From contig JBHGNT010000003.1 in assembly GCA_043228905.1 (NCBI GenBank), positions 15,190,001-15,254,000 on the forward strand: a DNA stretch of 64,000 nt, given 5' to 3'. The notes under the pieces were generated by a model. The model worked only from the letters and a program-made list of their open reading frames with translations, did no database searches and was not told where the DNA came from. Both the position numbers and the translations under genes were made by a program. Positions 1 through 11,427 of the stretch are shown piece by piece (the stretch's first letter is position 1; the number at the start of each line of letters is the position of its first letter). This DNA is from Azolla caroliniana (taxonomy: Eukaryota > Polypodiophyta).

Positions 1-49
1 AATATTATGTTCTCTAGTAGATTGTTCATGTTTTCTGTTGTTTGTGCAG

Positions 50-2989
50 GAGAATGTTGATGCACTGCTAAAATGTGTGACACAAAATATTGGCTTCAGT
101 CAAGACAAACCAGTTGCAGCTTGTATTATTTACAAATCTCTGGTGCAGTGGCATTCTTTTGAAGCAGAAAGGACTATTGTTTTTGACCGGATCATACAAT
201 CTATTGGCACAGTTATTGAGGTAAAATATTTAAAATATCAAACAAGAGGTTCTTTTCGATCTTGTGGTTCTTTTATACATGATGCCTTTTTTATTTTTCT
301 ATATATGTTTTTCTGGCTTTGTAGAATCAGGAGAACAATGACATTCTAGCATATTGGCTATCCAACGTATCAATGTTACTTTTTCTTCTTCAGCGTACTT
401 TAAAAACTGGTGGTGCAGCCGTAACTCAACTGAGACACAAAACTTCTTCTGTTACTCTTTTTGGAAGGATGGCACAAGTAATAGTTGGATGGTATCTTGT
501 TTTTTAGTTTATTAGAGATTATGTTTTTTAATTAACAATGAGCTTAACTGCAGGGATTTCTTACATCCCCTTCTTTTGGGAATGGAGGAATCATAGGCGG
601 GTTAGACAAGTTATGGCAAGTTGATGCAAAATACCCAGCTTTGTTGTTTAAACAGCAGCTCACTGCATATGTTGAGAAGATCTATGGAATGATTCGTGAC
701 AATTTGAAAAAGGAAATAACCCACTTGCTTGTCCTCTGCATTCAGGTTTGTTAATAGGTTGTATTATTATGATATTATTAAATCTTGCAAAAATCTGTTT
801 ATGTTTTATCATAAAAAATCAGAAGATGTTTCAATTTATCTCACTTTTTTACCATACTTTTGTTTTTTAATTGGATGCACACCAAAGCTCAATGTGGCTT
901 GATTTGTGTTGTGTTAAGCACATGTGTCTTTGACCGTGAGAGATTAGCTTATTTTATGAAGAGCAGAAAGCAGATGATAAGAATTTCGTGAAAATGGAAA
1001 TTTCAAAATGGAGACATTTAGTCAACTTATCAGTATAAGTAACACATTAATATTGGGGCTTGTTTGGACCACATTTATTTTTCAGATGAAGCATTCAGTG
1101 AGCAGAAAAAGCTAGTAAAGATTTCAGCTTTCATGGTATTTTGGTTTGGATGGGGGATATCTACATGGAAACATGGGGAATCATTTGAAATCAACGGCAG
1201 TAATTTTCCTGCTGCTCTTTCACGTTGTATTTTTTTCCAAGAAAGGATATGACAATATTATTAGGAAACGCCCTAAAGCTGTGCATAAAATATGTACATA
1301 TAGGTCATTTCCCCCATGTTAAGTTCTAACTATCGGCTTAAATAAATACTTTGGTGTAGAGTAAAATCACTCCACCTTGTCAAAAATCTGCCTAAAAAGT
1401 ATTCCTTTGTCCCTTATCGCATGAAACTCCAATCATTGTAACTCTGCTTTGTGTGCTCTTGGATAATTTTCAGATGTTCGTGTCATCTTACTTGAAGGAT
1501 TTTATTACAGGCACCCAGAATTTCAAGAGCAAGATCTGTTCATACCAGTAGTAATGCACAGCACATGTCTGGTAGCCATTGGAACAGCATCACTAAAAGC
1601 CTCAATAACTTGCTGATTACAATGCAGGCTAATAATGTATACTTTTAAAACATTTTCACTGTTTTTCTTTTAAAGGGTGTTGGAGACCTATCATTCCGAT
1701 AATGTTCATTTGATTTTTTCCTCAGGTGCCAGCATTTCTTGTCAGGAACGTGATCACTCAGATATTCTCATGTATAAATGTTCAACTTTTTAACAGGTAT
1801 TTGTTATGTGACTCTGGAAGTCTGTATAGTGTTTTTTCTGTACTGGTATCTGGATCTTCTGTTCTTATCTCGAATTTTTTTTTAATGTATATTGCAGTCT
1901 TTTATTGAGGAGGGAATGCTGTTCATTTAGCAATGGAGAGTATCTTAAGGCTGGTTTGGCTCAACTAGAAAACTGGCTCTATGATGCTACTGAGAAGGTA
2001 GCTTTTGGCTGAGTATATCTAGTTTCGTTTACATTTCCTGTCTGTTGAGAATGCTGACTGGAAAACTGAAACCTCGTTTTCCAGTATGCTGGTTCATCTT
2101 GGGAGGAACTGAAACATATCCGCCAGGCTGTAGGCTTTCTGGTAAGTGGATAAACTACTTAAATGTAACGTTTGATGAAGGTGAGTTCTAAACTACATAA
2201 ATGTGCATTCTTTTCTATAACTTATTATCCTTCAATATTTGTGACAGGTCATACATCAAAAACCAAAGAAATCACTCATTGAGATAACACAAGACTTGTG
2301 TCCTGTAAGAGAGATTTGTTATAGTTCTAACCACAAAATACATTGAATTTTAATCTGTTGAATATTTTACTATGTTCTTTTGGTTATAGGTCTTGAGTAT
2401 CCAGCAACTTTATCGAATCAGCACAATGTATTGGGATGACAAATATGGAACCCAGAGCCTCTCTCCTGAGGTGAGAATGTTTGTAATAATAGCCTACAAA
2501 GGCCCATTATGCATTCAAGGATATATATCCAACGACAGTAATGTTTGATGCATCATCCAGCTATACAACATTGAATTTGCCATTTAAACTAAAGCTCACA
2601 CTGATTATTTCGTCTACTTTTTTAAGTGTTAAACCTAACATGTACTTTTCTTGCGAAAGATTATTGGCAACATGAGAGTCTTGATGACTGAAGACTCTAA
2701 CCATTCAATGAGAACCTCATTCCTGCTTGATGATGACTTGAGGTGTGTTTAATGCATAGTATGCTACACAATTTATATAAAATTATTTCCCTTCTCCATG
2801 TATAGACATTCTGTATTAACTGTAGATGTTTATTGATTATTCTCGTCTATCGTTTTCCATTGTAGCATTCCATTTTCTGTTGATGATATATCGAATTCAA
2901 TTGAGGATATCGACTTGGATGATGTTGAGCCTCCAACAGAATTGAAAGAAAATCCTGGTTTCTTATTTTTGAGCTCCCAAGGAACATGA
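50..2989 (+). CDS. Class XI myosin, C-terminal tail (5' end outside window)
   Basis: Actin-based organelle motor; this end is the globular Dilute-type cargo-binding tail, which acts in the cytoplasm. Exons joined by GT/AG introns in consistent phase: 50-220, 325-477, 554-745, 1511-1636, 1726-1796, 1898-1997, 2085-2141, 2248-2304, 2390-2470, 2660-2742, 2866-2989, giving 404 residues before TGA at 2987-2989. Family landmarks in order are [16 protein letters not shown] and [13 protein letters not shown] in exon 1, LAYWLSN in exon 2, [22 protein letters not shown] in part in exon 3, [16 protein letters not shown] in exon 9, MRVLMTEDS in exon 10 and IPFSVDDIS in exon 11. All eleven exons are open, so the gene looks intact here. 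The motor, IQ and coiled-coil regions lie upstream of the window. The myosin XI assignment is firm; the paralogue cannot be given. Confidence 0.93.
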
Positions 2990-3288
2990 ACAAAAATAAT
3001 GTGATTATCAAGATTGAGAGTGGGAAGTGTCCACGACTCCCTTCCCATGCGACATTTGTACAATATCAATTCATGTACATCTCTTTCTCTCCAACCATTT
3101 TTGCATTCTTTTTATTTCTTAATATCTATCTAGTGTCTCTTATATTTTTCCATTTTGTTTGCAGATTTATTTATCAGACAAAAGAAGACATCGGCTCAAC
3201 ACCATGTTATAATTTTTTATTTTTTTGCCAATTCAGGACACCATTTTGTCCTGAGGATGGGTTCTTCATTGTTTTATGATATAGCTCA
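2990..3288 (+). other. Presumed 3' UTR and downstream flank of the myosin gene
   Basis: AT-rich sequence directly after the myosin stop. Short open frames occur but match no family and are not supported as genes. The polyadenylation site cannot be fixed from sequence alone. Confidence 0.5.
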
Positions 3289-3732
3289 TTCGTTTGATTC
3301 TAACAGCTTGTATTTTTTCTCCCTAAGTAAAATAAACAGTAATTTTACTGAGAGCGAGTTGTGGCTAGTGTGGAACTGTACCAAAAACCATATATCCCAC
3401 TTATCGTAGTAGTTTGCTGAGTGATGTGTAAACTAACTTGACAAATCAAATGGGATGGTAGTATGAAAGTAATTTATAGGGTTCTTTTTTTTTACACGAT
3501 GTGGATTTGGTTCGTTTGATTCTAACAGCTTGTATTTTTTCTCCCTAAGTAAAATAAACAGTAATTTTACTGAGAGCAAGTTGTGGCTAGTGTGGAACTG
3601 TACCAACAACCATATATCCCACTTATCGTAATAGTTTGCTAAGTGATGTGTAAACTAACTTGACAAATCAAATGGGATGGTAGTATGAAAGTAATTTATA
3701 GGGTTCTTTTTTTTTACACGATGTGGATTTGG
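3289..3732. repeat. 222-bp tandem duplication downstream of the myosin gene
   Basis: Two adjacent copies, 3289-3510 and 3511-3732, with a period of exactly 222 bp. Both start TTCGTTTGATTC and end GTGGATTTGG. I see about four substitutions between them, so the duplication is fairly recent. It lies where the 3' UTR or its flank would be. Confidence 0.93.
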
Positions 3733-4336
3733 GGGTCATGAATATATCCATGATATACTTTCGAAATACATTTGAATCAAGCCTCTTGTTGGTAGAAGAA
3801 AGTAATTAAGTGAATGCAAAAGGCTTGACATCTACACATGAATATGAATGGTTGGAAAGTAGCTGCCGCATTGTTGTGAGAGCAAATAGATTATGTATTG
3901 GTTACAAATACTCATATTTATGTATTGGTTGAGTGATAATAAATGACCACGCCATCAATTGATGGTACGCAACCCATGTTACTAAAGCTAAAATCAGGAT
4001 GACTTTATGGAAATGTAACGACACACTTTGGACACACCTTGGTCATCTAGAGGAGATTTAAAAGATATTTGATATACTTTTCCTAGTAGAAACACACCAA
4101 AGCCCAAATAGAGAACTCCTACGAGTTGGAAATTTCGTTGGGAATCCTTATTTAGACGAACTTCACGTCAACACACTACCAAAGGATCTAAAGGTGTTGG
4201 TTGCAATATTGTTTTAGAGAGAGTTACATAATAGGATAGAATTACAAAGAATAACCTCAGAAACCCGTTTTATGTGGATGAAAGTCCTCACTACCAAGGA
4301 CTAGGCAGTATTTATTGTCATTTGTCACTTCCCCCT
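3733..4336. other. Intergenic stretch without a recognisable gene
   Basis: Moderately AT-rich, no long open frame and no repeat family I recognise. It separates the myosin locus from the retrotransposon block that begins at 4337. Confidence 0.5.
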
Positions 4337-4511
4337 TGTGAAAGTTAGCGTGCGGAAGCATATGCCAAACCGGCTCTGCCAGATAGTAACAGTAAAGAGA
4401 AGAAGGTTTTATGGAAGCTTAACACATAGAATAAGCATACACAGGAGAGAGGGAGAGAATAGAACATAAACACAACTCAATTCAAAATAATACTCTCAAT
4501 ATTTTGTACAT
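4337..4511 (-). mobile_element. Copia-1 LTR fragment (reverse orientation)
   Basis: The reverse complement matches the 3' portion of the LTR at 22323-22786: the ACATTCTATGTA motif, a pyrimidine-rich CT stretch, and the terminal GCTAACTTT(C/T)ACA. Only this part of the LTR is present and it points opposite to the Copia-1 LTR at 5087, so it comes from a separate truncated copy. Confidence 0.75.
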
Positions 4512-4657
4512 AGAATGTACTTGAGGTCGGATCGTGGTGTCAGTGTCTGCAGTAGCCGGTCCTTTCCTCCGGCTCCTTCGGACATCCTCTCTCTTTGCTC
4601 GCGCTCCTCGTCCGGTCCGGTTCTACTTCCCACGACCCGTCCGGTTCTGTGCACCTC

Positions 4658-4981
4658 GTCCTCCTTGGTCGGCTTGTCTGCTCAATAGGCCCATCTTAGC
4701 TCCTTCGCTGCTACGACTTCGTCGCTTGTCGACCCATCGGTTCCTCCGTGTCGGTGTCGACTTCTGCTGCCTTCTCCTCTGCTTGGTCTAATCGGTCTAG
4801 GCAGACCTGAATGAGTACGGTCCTCCTTGGTCGGCTTGTCTGCTCAATAGGCCCATCTTAGCTCCTTCGCTGCTACGACTTCGTCGCTTGTCGACCCATC
4901 GGTTCCTCCGTGTCGGTGTCGACTTCCGCTGCCTTCTCATCTGCTTGGTCTACTCGGTCCAGGCAGGTCTGAATGAGTACG
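4658..4981. repeat. 162-bp tandem duplication
   Basis: Copies 4658-4819 and 4820-4981 share the start GTCCTCCTTGGTCGG and the end GAATGAGTACG. The last bases are the beginning of the Copia-1 gag fragment that follows, so the duplication took in the edge of that fragment. The flanking 4512-4657 is GC-richer and has no recognised content. Confidence 0.85.
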
Positions 4982-5088
4982 AAAGTCTAAGCTCCCAGAT
5001 CTTGGTCGAGGGGATGACGATAGAGGATGAACTAAAAGCTATGATTTTAATGAGTAGTCTTCCCCCTTCATGGGAAACTTTCGTTATG
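4969..5088 (+). pseudogene. Copia-1 Gag fragment (UBN2-type)
   Basis: Forty codons reading LNEYESLSSQILVEGMTIED and then a segment ending LPPSWETFV, a pattern typical of the Gag polyprotein of plant Ty1/copia elements. The frame runs directly into the LTR that starts at 5087, so the gag is cut there. No start codon, zinc knuckle or upstream gag is preserved. Confidence 0.7.
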
Positions 5089-5514
5089 TTGAGCGAGCAA
5101 GCTCAACCGGATCTGGATCGGCTGAATAAGCCTGAGCCGGATCGGTGTCCGGATGGTATCCGGAACCAGGAACCGGATCTAAGAGCCGGATCACATTGTA
5201 ACCGGTATGCCGTTAGACGCCTATGAATCTAGCCTAATACATAGGCAAATTTTTGTGAGTCACTATCAGTCGCTTGTATGAGCATTGAAGACCTGTCAGT
5301 CCTTAAATGGACTTGTATAAAAGTGCTCTCTGAGCACATTCTATGTACAGAGTGCTATTATTTTGAATAGAGTTTATCTTTTGCTCTCTCTGTCTCTCCC
5401 TTGCATATTGTGTAATCTCAAGATTCCATTAAACCTGTGTCTGTGTTCTGCTGCTATCCGGCAAAGGTGGTTTGTTTTAGCTTCTGCAAGCATATTCTTT
5501 CACATGGTATCATA
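5087..5514 (+). mobile_element. Copia-1 5' LTR
   Basis: A 428-bp LTR beginning TGTTGAGCGAGCAAGCTCAAC (in part a short hairpin) and ending TTTCACA, homologous to LTRs at 22323-22786 and 34110-34434. It holds the conserved TTGTATAAAAGTGCTCTCTGA promoter-like segment around 5310-5330. It is followed by a primer binding site and gag, so it acts as the 5' LTR of the element to its right. No target duplication could be matched because the right end is lost. Confidence 0.85.
5311..5318 (+). promoter_or_regulatory. TATA-like box of the Copia-1 LTR
   Basis: TGTATAAAAG lies in the conserved middle of the LTR and recurs in the copies near 22573 and 34360, as expected for the U3/R boundary of an LTR promoter. 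Confidence 0.5.
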
Positions 5515-5527
5515 GTGTGAGGGTTGA
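5515..5527 (+). other. Copia-1 primer binding site
   Basis: TGGTATCATAGTG directly follows the LTR end. It resembles the initiator tRNA-Met primer site TGGTATCAGAGC used by most plant Copia elements, with a mismatch. Confidence 0.75.
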
Positions 5528-5599
5528 GAACCTTTGCAGCTGACAAGCGTTTTCTTAAGACAAACCCTAACACCCAGTAAAGAACAAACAAAGAAAGGT

Positions 5600-7562
5600 A
5601 TGGACAGAAGCATGGCGAGTTCGCTTCCGACAGAAAAGCTCGATCGGAGCAACTATGCGTCCTGGTCGTACAAAATACACTAGTACCTACTAGGGCATGG
5701 TTACTGGAGCTATGTGGAAGGAACAAATGAGATAGCGCCGGAGCCGGCACACAAGGACTTCCCAGCATGGGAACAAGGGGCGAGTAGAGTGCTTTACTAC
5801 CTTGTGTCCTGTGTGCATGACCAGATGCTCGGCTACATCAAAGAAGCAAAAGACACCGAAGGAGGCCTAGGAAAATCTCCAGAAGTTTTTCGCCACTAGT
5901 ACCACGGCACGGAAGTTGTAGCTCCGGCATGAGCTCAAAAATATCCAACAGAGGGAGATGTGTTGAGAAATCGTTTCGGAATTTAAATCACAATGAATAG
6001 AGAATGCTGAAATACGAATCACACAAAACAACAAGATAGACAACTATGCACAGAGATTTACGTGGAAACCCTAAAACGGGAGAAAACCACAAGAATAGAT
6101 CTTCACTATGGATTGTGGATATACAACACTGAGAGGGTTACAAGACTCTGTCGAGTGTATCAGCCACGCAGGGCTCTCCGCGTCTGCTGTTACTCACACA
6201 GCTATGGTGTGGTGCACACTTCTATCTAACACTCACACTCACAATTATGTTCTCTTCTATTCTACATCTTAAAGTTTGCCCTAGTTGCATATATACTTAC
6301 ACAACATTCTGGCTATTTACATACCTAGCCCTCATGGGGCGCACATTGAGACTATTTACAAGTATAGTCTCCTGAGTTGGCTATATACACGATTCTGGTT
6401 TTTCGACAGTCGGCTTTCCGAACAGTCGGCTCTTCCTCCCATTGGAGGGACATATTCCCAACAATATGTCTGTGACTGACTACACCACCAAAATAAAGGA
6501 GATTTGGGATGCGCTCGGGTCCATCAATGTGACGGTGGACGAATATGAGATGGGCCAAATCTGCCTCGGTGGTCTATCACAACGGTACGGGCCAATCCGG
6601 ATGACAATTTGCACCCGGGAGAAGCTACCTTCCTTTTCTGACCTACAATCAATGATGATGGTCGAAGAAATCTACGCGAGTGGGTCAGGGACCACTCAAA
6701 CGGACAGTCGGGTGATGTACATGAAGACAGACCGGCCCCGTGGGCATGGAGGTTGAGGTGGGTCGGTATGCAATGGAGGCAGCCGACAAGAGCAGAATAG
6801 GGGGAGTCAAGTTGGTGTTGAAGGATGGCAATCAAAAACCGACACGGAATGCTGGTAATGTGGCAAGAAAGGCCATAGAGAGAGCGAGTGTTGGAAGAAG
6901 AACACTGATTTGAATAAATCTTGATCGGGCAAGGCCAGCTAGGGAAACCAGCAAAGCTCGCATTACGTAGAAGGATCAGAAGGATCCAGAACAGGGAAGA
7001 CCGGTAAAGGGCCAACTTTCGTGATGAAGCACGAGGTGAATTCAATGAAGAAGACCACTTCCAGATCAGAGGAAGTGTGGTATGTTGATTCCGGAGCTTC
7101 CAATCATATGAAGAGCCACGAAGAGTGGTTCTCGTTCTTGGAAAAATCGGAACAACCGGGAGTTTTCGAGACTAGAGGCAACACTCCTCACCCGATTGAG
7201 CATGTCGGTGAAGTTCCCCTCAGTCATATCGAACAGAGAGGAAGCTCATGAACGTGTTGCACGTCCCAACAATCACAAAGAACCTGGTGTCGGTCGGGCA
7301 GATCGTCCACCAGGGGATGTAGGTGCCGTTCACGCACCTCGAGTGCTTCATCGAAGAAGAAGGCCAGATAATCGCGCAAGGGCGCCGGAACGAGAGGATG
7401 TTCATCCTCAACACCAAAGGCGTCGGTTCCGCTATGTTCGAAAAAGGTCAGAAGATTGAATCGGATATTGATCTGTGGCACAAGCGGATCGACCATGTCA
7501 ATTATGAGAGGCTTCAAGACCTACAATCAAAACAGGTTGTTTTAGGATTGCCAAAATTCAGA
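5600..7562 (+). pseudogene. Copia-1 gag-pro-int 5' part, broken
   Basis: Remnant Gag-Pol polyprotein of a Ty1/copia element. Gag opens at ATG 5600 (second in-frame ATG at 5612) with LDRSNYASWSYKIH, then an in-frame TAG. Gag continues after the nested LTR at 5961-6463 with SVTDYTTKIKEIWDALGS and the tail GPIRMTICTREKLPSF. A CX2CX4HX4C zinc knuckle at about 6848-6890 has a stop in its second position. The protease motif WYVDSGASNHM is at about 7078-7110, and the pre-integrase motif DLWHKRIDHVNYERL at about 7470-7515. Frameshifts and stops are scattered throughout. The reading ends near 7562, where AT-rich DNA begins; integrase core, reverse transcriptase and RNase H are missing here. Confidence 0.85.
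5961..6463. mobile_element. Solo LTR inserted in Copia-1 gag
   Basis: A 503-bp insertion beginning TGTTGAGAAATCG and ending ATTCCCAACA, with TG...CA ends. The Gag reading frame is exactly rejoined when it is removed. The flanking pentamers are AGATG (5956-5960) and ATATG (6464-6468), a target duplication with one mismatch. It contains ACGTGGAAACCC and GAAAACCAC motifs shared with the Copia-2 LTR, so a distant Copia relative is likely, probably on minus. No internal domain remains. Confidence 0.85.
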
Positions 7563-7864
7563 AGTTACATCTATTGTTAGACTTGAAAATGTTTTAAGTA
7601 TAAGAGGTAACATTGTAATCCTTAATGCCATCATCTATAAATTTAGTGCTCATTAACATCCATAAATTCACAACTCAAGAAATGTATACAATATTCATAA
7701 ACAATTTTGATAAATCCATAACTCCTAAAATGTAGATAATATTCATAAACTGTCAAAATTGCCAAACTTAGATGTAAACATTAATATATCAATTTGAACA
7801 TATCACATACTTATCAAGGTATCCTCTTCTTCATTTTGAGACCTCCCCTACAAAATTTGTGAAG
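7563..7864. other. AT-rich flank of the foldback, no gene seen
   Basis: Sequence between the broken Copia-1 integrase region and the outer edge of the inverted repeat. Imperfect short repeats around ATTCATAAAC occur at about 7690 and 7741. No coding signal. Confidence 0.45.
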
Positions 7865-9350
7865 TAAATGGCATTTGCAAGGTTCAATTACCATCAACAC
7901 AATTATTAATGGTTTTTTGTTGATCAAGGAAGTGCATGTTCACCATAAGGTATCTTGTTGTGCAACATACTTCTTTACAACATCGATATATGCATCTTTT
8001 ACTCTTGTCAAAACAGAGATTTTAGTACAATTCGAGTTCATGTAAACCCTAAACCTCTTTTATTTGAAAAACAAGAAGATTTCTAAACATAAACTCCATA
8101 TATTGTATTGAGTTGATGTAAAAAACAGAGTTTTCATCACAATTCCATACAACGTATCAAATTCATGTTCAAAGTTTTTTTTCCCGAATTTAAAAAAAGA
8201 AAAAAAAGAAAAAATCGAACTTGACTTGATGAAAAAACTAAAATTTTCACCACAATTCAGTACAATGTACCTAGTTCATGTTTAAAGTAATTTTTTTAAT
8301 TTTTTTTCAAATTGTTTTAATTTTTATTTTAATTTATTAATTTATTTTTAAGATTTTTTTCCCATTTTTTTTTTGGGATTTTTTTTTTAATATGAATTCG
8401 ATACGTTGTATTGACTTGTGATGAAAACTCTAGTTTTTTCATCACTTCAACTTTAAAAAAACAAAAACCAAAAGGACCCAAAATAAATACAAAAAAACCA
8501 AAATTGTTTTTTTAAAACCCCCAAAAAAGAACCTTAAACATGAACTCATACATTGTATCGAATTCATGTGAAATAATCAGCTTTTTGACACGAACTCGAT
8601 ACAATGTATCGAGTTGGTCTTGAAAACTCTGTTTTTCAATACGTGAAAAGTTGACTTTTCAACATGAATTCGATATAATGTATGGAGTTCGTGTTGAAAA
8701 TTCAGATTTTCAACACGTATTGAGTTCTTGTTTAGAAACAGAGTTTTCAACGCGAACTCGATACAATGTATCGAGTTCATGTTTAACGTTTTTTTTATTT
8801 TTTATTTTTTTCTATCTATTTTGGGTCTTTTTGTTTTTTTAAATTTTTTTCTTTGAAGTGATGAAAAAACTAGAGTTTTCATCACAAGTCAATATAATGT
8901 ATCGAATTCCTGTTTAAAGTTTTTTTTTCCAAAAAACAAATTATAAATAAATAAATAAAATATCAAAACATTTTGAAAAAAAATCGAGAAAATTTGAAAA
9001 ATTTACTTTAAACATGAACTCTATACGTTGTATTGAATTGTGGTGAAAAAACTGTTTTTTTCATCAACTCAAGCTCAAATTTTTTATTTTTTTAAATCCA
9101 AGAAAAAAACTTTGAATATGAATTTGATACATTGTATGTAATTGTGATCAAAACTCTAGTTTTTACATCAACTCGACATAATGTATGGAGTTCATGTTTA
9201 GAAATCATCTTTTTATTCAAATAAAAGAGGTTTAGGGTTTACATGAACTCTAATTGTACTAAAATCTCTGTTTTTACAAGAGAAAAAGATGCATATCGAT
9301 ACTTCAAAGAACATGTGCTGGTAATTGAACCTTGTAAATGCCATAAATAT
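7865..9350. repeat. Long foldback (inverted repeat, arms about 700 bp)
   Basis: The left arm (about 7865-8640) and the reverse complement of the right arm (about 8690-9350) align along nearly their whole length. Paired landmarks are TGGCATTTGCAAGGTTCAAT near 7871 with its complement near 9325, GTAAACCCTAAACCTCTTTT near 8043 with its complement near 9220, and CTAGTTTTTTCATCACTTCAA near 8432 with its complement near 8860. Modules built on a near-palindrome AACTCGATACAATGTATCGAG recur about every 100 bp. A transcript would form a long hairpin. No transposase or coding region is visible, so a non-autonomous foldback or MITE-like element is the best reading. Confidence 0.85.
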
Positions 9351-9838
9351 TCTCGTGGTTCTTAATCACCACTTCAAGCACTTAATGTTGATTTTCATAG
9401 TTTGGTTCATCTACAACAGAGAAACATATATGTGGAACTAAGGGTGACAACACGAGCATAACTCAGGTGACAAGGAAACTTGCAAGAACTCAAGGTGGGG
9501 ATATTAATAGCTACACATGTAGATGGCCATCACTTAGGGCACCAATTCTGCACTGGTAAAGTTTTGGACGTGGTGATGCATTGAACTTTGGTAATACATC
9601 TATCATTGACATTAGTGAGGTGAATATCATTGTGTATGACTTTACACTGACAAAAGTTGGATGTTTAAGGACGACAACGATAGACATAATAAGAAAGATA
9701 TTACCAAGACTAGAAGATATCTCAGATTGAAGGCGACCAAGATTTAGTGCACACAATTTGGAGACACCATTTAGTGAATACAATGATTTGATTGGTATAT
9801 TTGAAAATGAGGAGGAAGAGTCATAGCTCCAAGCACCT
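9351..9838. other. Unassigned segment between foldback and Gypsy X
   Basis: No confident gene. The minus strand keeps an open frame at 9511-9993, leucine- and serine-rich, but it has no recognisable start context and overlaps the well-supported plus-strand coiled-coil ORF of element X. It could be a decayed gene fragment. Confidence 0.3.
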
Positions 9839-11020
9839 GTGACCCCGGTAGATGTACAAAATAAAGAAGCATCGACACCTGTACATAGCAATAAGACCCT
9901 GAAGACGGAAACAGTCCCAGAGATAGTGGCGACGCAAGCAAAAGAGCTTGTTGAATTAAGAGATGAACTGGCCGCACAGGAAGCATTACACACCCGAGAG
10001 CGGGACTTGAAGAAAGCGGCAGAAGAAGAGCAACGAAAGACTACTAAGAACCTCCGCCGGGCAGAAGAGAATCTGCGGAAAGGACATCAGGCCTACGACC
10101 GGCTGAAGGAGGAGAAAGAGAAGGCGCTGCAAGAAAAGGAGAAGCTGCGACGGATGGCGGAAACAGAGATTGAAAGGCTGAAAGAAGAACTCTGTCAGCA
10201 AAAGGACCGGGAAGACCGCGCTCGACGGCAACTCAACCAAAAGCTGAAGTAGAACACCGATGATTTTGAGCACCTGCACCGGGACTACAAGCACCTGGAT
10301 ACGGGGCATAAGAAACAATAGGAGGTGGATACGGTGGCACTCATCAAGCAGTTGAAGGACGAACGACAAGCCGCGGAGGACAAATCAAAGATGGGATTGG
10401 AGCGGATCCAGTTCATTGTCCAGGCATGGAGGTACAAGACCAAACGCTTGATTGACGAAAGCTCCGCGCAATGGTGAGACAAATGGGCAAAGCACACAAC
10501 TGAGCTCTAGTTGCTATGGGTGGACACGGAAAACCGGTAGAAGGATGGCGACGACTGCTACATGCTAACGAAGGAGGACTTCACCGCCGTAAGAGATGAG
10601 TTAGCCGAAGATTTTGTAACTCTAGCGGAGGAGCAGGCAGCAGTGGTCTGGCAACTTGTAGCCCAGCTAGAAGATGATCGACTGGATGCTCAAATCCAGT
10701 TTGAGAGCTATGAGCGGATCAGGCTACAGAGAGAAGAAGCAAAGCAGGTGGCGACCGTCAACCTCAGCAATGAGGAGCCATCACCGGAGCAAGGACCGGA
10801 TGGAGACAAGGCCGGGGCGAGTCAACCGGAGTCAGATCCGGCGGAGCAGCTAACGAAGGAGTCACTGCCATAACCGCCAGTACCGGGAGCCGAACAAACG
10901 CCCTCTCAGGCGCAACAGTCGGAGGAGCTGCAGCCACCGTAGCAACAACAACAACAGAGTTCCAAACAACCATTGGATACCCTGGAACAGAGTATTCTGG
11001 ATATCTTGGACGAAGGCTAA
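9839..11020 (+). pseudogene. Gypsy X: extra coiled-coil ORF upstream of the 3' LTR
   Basis: Plus-strand protein remnant, open at 9839-10252 and 10562-10873 with stops between and after. Residues are dominated by E, K, R, Q and L in heptad-like order (for example RLKEEKEKALQEKEKLRRMA), predicting a long coiled coil. The later part (ENR-KDG, AVRDELAEDFVTLAEEQ) aligns with the same region of Y and Z, and the end SILDILDE-stop matches DILNDE-stop of Z. It sits where an env-like third ORF would be, next to the 3' LTR. No function is known to me; it is a structural coiled-coil protein by appearance. Confidence 0.7.
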
Positions 11021-11073
11021 GGGCCGGATAGTGGGATTTGACGTACTAGGTACTGTCCCACAGGCGTGCCATG

Positions 11074-11427
11074 TGTTACCCGGCCGACAAAGGAGCGGAG
11101 ACCAGAATGTGAAAGGGATGGTTATTCGGAATATGTTTTAATTAAGTAAATTAGATTATAATTATGTAGCGAATGGACGGACCGGAATTGGCACCGTTTT
11201 TGTAAGCAGCACCGGTGACCTATATAAAGGCCCGGTTACAATGTATAACTTTAACGGAGAATTAATATAAGCGTCTGGTTTTATCTTCATGTATTGATTA
11301 CTGTTCTATCTTAATTGTTATATCTTACGCGTGTATTAAGTGAATGCCTTATTGCTAAGTAGCCAATTAAGTCGGATTAATCGTTGTATCTTAAGTTATC
11401 TCGCCGTAACACCCCTCAATGTGCGCG
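11074..11427 (+). mobile_element. Gypsy X 3' LTR, 3' end truncated
   Basis: It begins TGTTACCCGGCCGAC after the conserved internal end CTGTCCCACAGGCGTGCCATG. The TATA-like CCTATATAAAGGCCCGG is at about 11219. The same family LTR lies reversed at 61397-61856, and comparison shows the last bases (ending TTAACA there) are missing here. It is cut at about 11427, where the Y coiled-coil segment begins. Confidence 0.75.

Noticed and set aside
9511-9993. 160-residue minus-strand frame resembling a leucine-rich-repeat gene fragment
   Set aside because: The leucine spacing is irregular, there is no start context, and half of it overlaps the better-supported plus-strand coiled-coil ORF.
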